10,851 nt of DNA from Fimbriimonadia bacterium (GTDB lineage Bacteria > Armatimonadota > Fimbriimonadia > Fimbriimonadales > Fimbriimonadaceae), in contig JALGXY010000313.1 of NCBI GenBank assembly GCA_029824495.1, positions 1 to 10,851 on the forward strand. Reading direction: 5' to 3'. Below, one piece after another: positions 6,564 to 10,851 of this stretch (positions are counted from its first letter, which is position 1; every line of letters begins with the position of its first letter). The position numbers and the translations under genes were made by a program. Below the pieces are notes generated by a model. The model saw nothing but the letters and a program-made list of their open reading frames with translations, searched no databases and was not told where the DNA came from.

Positions 6564-8335
6564 TTGTTCATGCTGGCCGTTCGACCAAGCTCCTCTTCTT
6601 TGGCCGCATCCACCTGCTCCCTCATTTCTGGGATCTTTTCGTCTCGGTTCGGATGGACATTCGGGCTTTCATCGGGCGTGCGGTAAGGAATCACCGGAAT
6701 ACCCTTCTTGAGCGAGGCTGTCACCCAGCCTTCCTGCACCAGGAATTCGAGCAGTTCGAGAAGATAGTCCATCGAGGAGTCGAAAGTGGCGTACTGCATC
6801 TGCTGAGCGATCTTTCCGAGTCCGATTCTGATCTGCGGGATCCTGTGCTCGGTTGAGATCAGATTGATCAGGTGCTCAAACACGCCGGTTTTCGGCAGAA
6901 TCTTGCCGTCACGGGTGTAGCAGGGCTCTCTTGTGATGCGCCCCTCGTTCATCAGAGGAATATCCTCCTCTTCTGCGCCTTCCAGGTTCAGCTTGAAGTA
7001 GTTGTTTTCGCCGACAGCCCATGTCGCGACATCGCCGCAGAACATCTGGCTCATCAGCTTGATCGCCCCGATATTGAACTCTGCAACGCCTGCAACGACG
7101 TGCGTGTCGTTCAGGAATCCGCCAGTTCCCAGCCACCGGAAAGCTTCGTCGGCTGACATCTCCAGGCCTGCATCTTTGGCGATCTCGGTCGTGAATTCCT
7201 TGAGATCGGTGAAGAGCCCATTGCCCTTGTACCAAAAGTCAGCAAATCGGATGTGCTGCATCATCCGTTTGACCTGCGTGTCCTGGTAGTGATTGAGCAG
7301 CCACTCTCTCTCCAGCTTGCCGCGTTCCAGAGCGACCACGGTGTAGGCAAGATGTCGAGCAGCGTGGTGTGTCAGCGTCAGGCCTGCCGCCAGCAGCGGA
7401 TCAGCAAAACCAGCAGATTCTCCGCAGAGGAACCAGTTTTCGCCGTGCAGCCGCTTCGAGAGGAATGACCAGTCTTTGGTTGTGTTGAATTCGCCTCTGC
7501 TCTTGGCATTCTTGATCAGCGGCCCAACTCGTTTGTCGTTCTCAATCGCTTCTCGGTAGATCTCTTCGGGCTTTTTGCCGAGCTTCTTGTAGTGAACGGC
7601 CGGCATGACGAGCCCGATGCTCGTCTTGTTTTCTCCGACCGGAATGAACCAGAGCCAGCCGTAGTCGATGCTGAGGATCTGGACGCGTGTGGCGCCCACG
7701 CCGACTGCGATCGGCCACTCAGCGTTGTCCCAGTAATCCCAAAACGCGACGTTCTGCAGGTTGGTCGGAATCTCGGTCTCAACGCCCATCGCTCGGCGAA
7801 GAATGCCCGTATGGCCCGAGGCATCAATGTAGTAGTCGGCTTCGATGATTTCGCCCGATTCGAGCTTGAGGCCGGTAACTGAATCGCCTTCGTGCAGGAC
7901 CTCTTTAACACGAGTCTCCTCGCGGACATCACAGCCGAGTTCTGCTGCATGGTCGAGCAGGATCTTGTCGTAGATGGCCCTCTCAACATTGAAAGTGGTC
8001 AGGACGCGGTGGCCTTCGTACTTGGCAGGGCGCGGCTCTTCTTTGAAGATATGTGCTGGAACGAGCTCAAAATCCCAAAGATCGTCGGTCTGACCCCAGC
8101 GGTAGGTGACACCCGTCTTGATAGGGAAGCCTGCTGCTTCGACCTTCTCCCAGACGCCCATCTCCTGCATGACGGCGTTGACCATCGGGAGCTGACTTTC
8201 GCCGACATGTTCTCGCGGGAACTTCTCCCGTTCGAGAATGACGACCTCCATGTCTGGTCGGTATCGCTTTATCAGCGTTCCGAACGTCGATCCGGCCGGT
8301 CCGCCGCCAATGACTGCTGCTCTTCGTTTTGCCAC
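6554..8335 (-). CDS. FAD-dependent halogenase-like oxidoreductase, copy 1
   Basis: A 593-residue flavoprotein of the FAD-dependent halogenase/monooxygenase superfamily. The Rossmann loop GGGPAG is at 10-15 and an acidic strand end V-V-I-L-E-R-E at 31-37, followed by VGESQLP (44-50). F-P-I-K-T-G (70-75) places Lys73 where flavin halogenases keep the lysine that carries hypohalous acid. The halogenase signature W-x-W-x-I-P is at 227-232, and the FAD-binding GESAGFADPLLAAG at 305-318. In tryptophan halogenases the last motif usually has Ser before Gly; here it is Ala-Ala-Gly. Residues about 340-565 form an extra C-terminal region shared by all three copies. A charged tail of about 25 residues is unique to this copy. 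Start is GTG 8335, with AGGAAGG 7 bases upstream. The substrate is unknown, and it may not halogenate at all. Confidence 0.88.
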   Translation of the reverse strand: MAKRRAAVIGGGPAGSTFGTLIKRYRPDMEVVILEREKFPREHVGESQLPMVNAVMQEMGVWEKVEAAGFPIKTGVTYRWGQTDDLWDFELVPAHIFKEEPRPAKYEGHRVLTTFNVERAIYDKILLDHAAELGCDVREETRVKEVLHEGDSVTGLKLESGEIIEADYYIDASGHTGILRRAMGVETEIPTNLQNVAFWDYWDNAEWPIAVGVGATRVQILSIDYGWLWFIPVGENKTSIGLVMPAVHYKKLGKKPEEIYREAIENDKRVGPLIKNAKSRGEFNTTKDWSFLSKRLHGENWFLCGESAGFADPLLAAGLTLTHHAARHLAYTVVALERGKLEREWLLNHYQDTQVKRMMQHIRFADFWYKGNGLFTDLKEFTTEIAKDAGLEMSADEAFRWLGTGGFLNDTHVVAGVAEFNIGAIKLMSQMFCGDVATWAVGENNYFKLNLEGAEEEDIPLMNEGRITREPCYTRDGKILPKTGVFEHLINLISTEHRIPQIRIGLGKIAQQMQYATFDSSMDYLLELLEFLVQEGWVTASLKKGIPVIPYRTPDESPNVHPNRDEKIPEMREQVDAAKEEELGRTASMNKWS

Positions 8336-8342
8336 GATTTGT

Positions 8343-8349
8343 CCTTCCT
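8343..8349 (-). promoter_or_regulatory. Ribosome binding site AGGAAGG for halogenase-like copy 1
   Basis: On the minus strand AGGAAGG lies 7 bases before the GTG at 8335-8333. It sits in the 20-base gap after the stop of copy 2. It supports the non-ATG start, which is also required by alignment with copy 2 (both begin M-A-K-R/K-R). Confidence 0.75.
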
Positions 8350-8355
8350 GTAATT

Positions 8356-10074
8356 TTAGCCTCTGCCGGACGTCATTTCTGCATCTCGGTTCGGGTGGAG
8401 AGTCGGGCTCTCCTCTGCTGTGCGATAAGGGATGATCGGCAGGTTCTTGCGGACGCTGGCATCGACCCAGCCTTCGAGAACCATAAATTCAAGGAGCTCC
8501 AGCATGTAATCGACCTGGGCATCGATCGGGATCCCCTCCTTCTGTGCCAGCTCACCGATCGCAATACGGATGCTGGCGATATTCCTCTTCTTCTTGAGGA
8601 TGTCGATCAGCTGTCCGAAGACAGCAAACTTGGGCAAAATCTTGCCGTCCCTGAGATAGCAGGGCTCTTCAAAGATCCGGCCTTCATCGAGCACTGCAAC
8701 TGTCCTCTCTTCTGCTCCGACCAGGTTCAGCTTGAACCAGTTGTTCTTGCCGACCTCCCAGGTGGCGTCATCGCCGCAGAACATTTGGCTGATCAGCTTC
8801 ATTGAGCCGATGTTGAATTCAGCTACACCTGCAAATGTGTAGGTGTCATTGAGGAAGCCGCCGGTGCCGAGCCATCTAAACGCCTCATCAGCGGTCATCT
8901 CGAGCCCCTGGTCCTTGGCGATCTTCGAGGAGACCTCCTGCAGGTCGGTGAACTGGCCGTTGCCGTGATACCAGAAATCGGCAAACTGGATGTGCTGGCT
9001 CATTCGTGAGCGCTGGGTCTTGGTGTAATGCTCTTTGAGCCAGTCTCCCTTCTCACTGCCTCGTTCCAGTTCGAGGATGACGTAGGCTGCGTGTCGTGCT
9101 CCTGCGTGAGTCAGGGTTAGACCGGCTGCAAGAATCGGGTCGGCAAAGCCGGCAGATTCGCCCACCAGGAACCAGTTTTCTCCATGGAGTCGCTCGGCCA
9201 TGAACGACCAGTCTTTTGTGGTCTGGAAGCTGTTTTCGCGCTTTGCGTTTTGGGTCAACTCTGCGATTCTTGGCTCCGATTTGATCGCCTCAAGATAGAG
9301 TTCCTCTGGTTTCTTGCCGGTCTTCTTGTAGTAGTCGGCGTGCATCACCAGTCCGATGCTCGTTCGGTCAGGCGCGATAGGAATGAACCAGATCCAGCCG
9401 TAGCCGAGGCTCATGACCTGAACTCTGGTTCCGCCAACGCCGATTGAGACAGCCCACTCGGTGTTGGTCCAGTAATCCCAAAAAGCGACGTTTTTGAGCT
9501 GAGATGGCTCTTCAGTGGGGATGTCCATTCCGCGTCTGAGCGTGCCGATATGGCCGCTGCAGTCGAGGTAGTAGTCGGCTGTCACAACTTCACCCGAATC
9601 GAGCTTGATGCCGGTGACCTTGTCGCCTTCCTTTAGAATCTCAACCACGCGGGTCTCCTCGCGGACTTCACAGCCGAATTTCTCGGCATTTCTCAGCAGG
9701 ATGTCATCGTATTTGGCGCGGTCAACCTGAAAGGCCGTGATTGCGCGCTGGCCTTCAAACTTGGCTGGACGCGGCTCATCCCTGAACATCTGGGCTGGGA
9801 TGAACTCGAAATCCCATAGATCCTCGGAGTTGCCCCATTTGTAGGTCGCCCCAATCTTGATCGGAAAGTCAGCTTCTTCGACATTGTCCCAACACTCAAG
9901 CTCCTGCAGAACCGGGTTGACTGTTGGCAGAAGGCTCTCGCCCACATGGTCACGCGGGAACTTCTCGCGCTCAAGAATGACGACCTCCATGTCGGGCATG
10001 TACTTTTTGAGCAGTCCTCCGGCAGTTGCGCCGGCAGGTCCGCCACCGATGATTGCAGTTCTTTTCTTGGCCAT
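8356..10074 (-). CDS. FAD-dependent halogenase-like oxidoreductase, copy 2
   Basis: A 572-residue paralogue of copy 1, roughly 60 percent identical by eye. The same motifs occur at the same residue numbers: GGGPAG (10-15), VGESLLP (44-50), Lys73 in F-P-I-K-I-G, W-I-W-F-I-P (227-232) and GESAGFADPILAAG (305-318). The C-terminal region ends with E-E-S-P-x-x-H-P-N-R-D. The ATG at 10074 is chosen over an in-frame ATG at 10110: the shorter start aligns exactly with copy 1 (constant 1,739-bp offset) and places the Rossmann strand at the N-terminus, as usual. The longer start would overlap the preceding gene by 32 bases and add 12 unmatched residues. The gap to the preceding stop is 4 bases, so coupled translation is likely. 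Substrate unknown. Confidence 0.88.
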   Translation of the reverse strand: MAKKRTAIIGGGPAGATAGGLLKKYMPDMEVVILEREKFPRDHVGESLLPTVNPVLQELECWDNVEEADFPIKIGATYKWGNSEDLWDFEFIPAQMFRDEPRPAKFEGQRAITAFQVDRAKYDDILLRNAEKFGCEVREETRVVEILKEGDKVTGIKLDSGEVVTADYYLDCSGHIGTLRRGMDIPTEEPSQLKNVAFWDYWTNTEWAVSIGVGGTRVQVMSLGYGWIWFIPIAPDRTSIGLVMHADYYKKTGKKPEELYLEAIKSEPRIAELTQNAKRENSFQTTKDWSFMAERLHGENWFLVGESAGFADPILAAGLTLTHAGARHAAYVILELERGSEKGDWLKEHYTKTQRSRMSQHIQFADFWYHGNGQFTDLQEVSSKIAKDQGLEMTADEAFRWLGTGGFLNDTYTFAGVAEFNIGSMKLISQMFCGDDATWEVGKNNWFKLNLVGAEERTVAVLDEGRIFEEPCYLRDGKILPKFAVFGQLIDILKKKRNIASIRIAIGELAQKEGIPIDAQVDYMLELLEFMVLEGWVDASVRKNLPIIPYRTAEESPTLHPNRDAEMTSGRG

Positions 10075-10078
10075 TCTC

Positions 10079-10851
10079 TTAGTTCTCTGATTCCATGCTG
10101 AATTCTTCATCGTTGTTCGATCTGATGAAGGGGGACTGTTCTTGTGTTTCGTAGCTCATCGATTCGAGGTCGGGGTTGTGAGAGGCTTTGACCCAGCCTT
10201 CGTGCACCATTGCCTCGAGAAAATCGAGAGCTGCGCTGACCTCGTTCTGGGGGTTCTGCGAGAATTTCGCCGCCTCCGCCCAGAGCCGATCCTTTATCTT
10301 GACAATGTGAGTTTCGGAATCGAGAATCTCAACGAGATGCCCGATGGCTCCGATCAACGGCAGATTGTGGCCGCCGCGCTTTACACAGGGCACTTCGACG
10401 ATTCTTCCTTCATGGAAGCCAAAGAAAGTGCCGAAATCTGAGCCTGCGGCATCGAGCTCGAAAACGTTGTTTGTGCCGACCAACCAGGTCGACTTGTCTT
10501 TGAGGATCGTCTGTGTGATCGTCTTGACAGCCGACACGTTGTAGCCGCCGATTCCGGCTAGGTTGATGCCGTCGTTGACAAACCCGCCGGTTCCAAGCCA
10601 CTGGAATGCCTCATCTGAATCGAGGGTGAGCCCGGCATCCGCCGCAATGGTCGATGTGTGTTCTTTAAGATCAGTGAAAAGCCCGTTGGCCTTGTACCAA
10701 AACTGAGCGAACCGGATGTGCTGATTGACTCGCTCTGAATGACTCTCTTGGAAGAATGCCTTCAGCTCGTCTGCCTTTCCGTAGCCTTCGTCGATCGCTT
10801 TGATGATGTAGGCGATCTCCCGTGCAGACGAGTGAGTTAGTGTCAACCCAG
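10079..10851 (-). CDS. FAD-dependent halogenase-like oxidoreductase, copy 3 (C-terminal part, 5' end outside window)
   Basis: The last 257 codons of a third paralogue; the start lies beyond the right edge. The first visible residues G-L-T-L-T-H align with the same stretch after the FAD motif in copies 1 and 2 (318-323), so no catalytic motif is visible. The TTG at 10846 encodes an internal leucine, not a start. Shared landmarks are F-A-Q-F-W-Y-K-A-N-G-L-F-T-D-L-K, W-L-G-T-G-G-F-V-N-D, the H/L-E-G-W-V-x-A-S helix-turn and the S-P-x-x-x-x-N-x-D tail. It is clearly more divergent from copies 1 and 2 than these are from each other. Its TAA stop is 4 bases before the copy 2 ATG, making it the most upstream member of the operon visible here. 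Confidence 0.85.
   Translation of the reverse strand, partial: GLTLTHSSAREIAYIIKAIDEGYGKADELKAFFQESHSERVNQHIRFAQFWYKANGLFTDLKEHTSTIAADAGLTLDSDEAFQWLGTGGFVNDGINLAGIGGYNVSAVKTITQTILKDKSTWLVGTNNVFELDAAGSDFGTFFGFHEGRIVEVPCVKRGGHNLPLIGAIGHLVEILDSETHIVKIKDRLWAEAAKFSQNPQNEVSAALDFLEAMVHEGWVKASHNPDLESMSYETQEQSPFIRSNNDEEFSMESEN

Larger units (their letters stand above)
6554..10851 (-). repeat. Tandem gene duplication: three halogenase-like paralogues
   Basis: Three homologous genes follow one another in the same orientation. Copies 1 and 2 share DNA blocks at a constant 1,739-bp offset, for example GAATGACGACCTCCATGTC at 8236 and 9975, and CCAGTAATCCCAAAA at 7730 and 9469. The start codons (8335 and 10074) show the same offset. 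The alignment stays gap-free to about codon 395. Copy 3 is more diverged. This is gene-scale duplication, not a mobile or simple-sequence repeat. Confidence 0.85.

Noticed and set aside
10844..10846. TTG as the start codon of the right-edge gene
   Set aside because: The reading frame continues to the window edge and aligns with the interior of the other two paralogues, so this TTG is an internal leucine codon.
1..10851. CRISPR array, tRNA/rRNA genes, insertion sequences or phage genes
   Set aside because: No short regularly spaced repeats, no RNA-gene signatures, and no transposase, integrase or terminal inverted repeats were seen; gaps between genes are all under about 95 bases.

Overview
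This 10.85 kb window is densely coding bacterial chromosome of moderately high G+C (mid-50s percent by eye). No stretch longer than about 95 bases lacks a gene, and I found no RNA gene, insertion sequence or CRISPR array. Gene content (several flavin-dependent halogenase-like proteins, a long ankyrin/kelch protein, a DUF4870 membrane protein) and coding style suggest an environmental bacterium, perhaps of the Planctomycetota (Phycisphaerae-like) or a similar phylum. That placement is an impression from protein style, not a demonstrated assignment.

Right two thirds (4424-10851, minus strand): an apparent operon read right to left. It holds a 5'-truncated flavin halogenase-like gene cut by the window edge, two further full-length paralogues, an unrecognised 159-residue protein, and formate-tetrahydrofolate ligase (fhs). 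Spacings are 4 bp, 20 bp, a 10-bp overlap and an 8-bp overlap, so co-transcription and translational coupling are likely. The first two complete paralogues align without gaps over roughly their first 400 codons at a constant offset of 1,739 bp, which marks a tandem duplication and fixes both start codons. The small protein lies between flavoenzymes and one-carbon metabolism; no function can be assigned to it.

Middle (2906-4423): a small DUF4870 membrane protein gene (minus) converges on a plus-strand gene that encodes only the C-terminal half of UvrA. Every motif of the second ATPase module is intact, but the first ATPase module and the UvrB-binding domain are absent. The two stop codons are 3 bases apart.

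Left third (1-2905, minus strand): an ankyrin-repeat protein with a kelch-like C-terminal domain, divergent from the uvrA-like gene. It is followed closely by a two-helix membrane protein with a PH-like C-terminal region and by the start of a further small gene that runs off the left edge. These three may form a second operon.

The most unusual points are the half-length UvrA protein, the three-copy halogenase-like array with a conserved C-terminal extension and an altered active-site loop, and the overlapping unknown gene that links this array to fhs.
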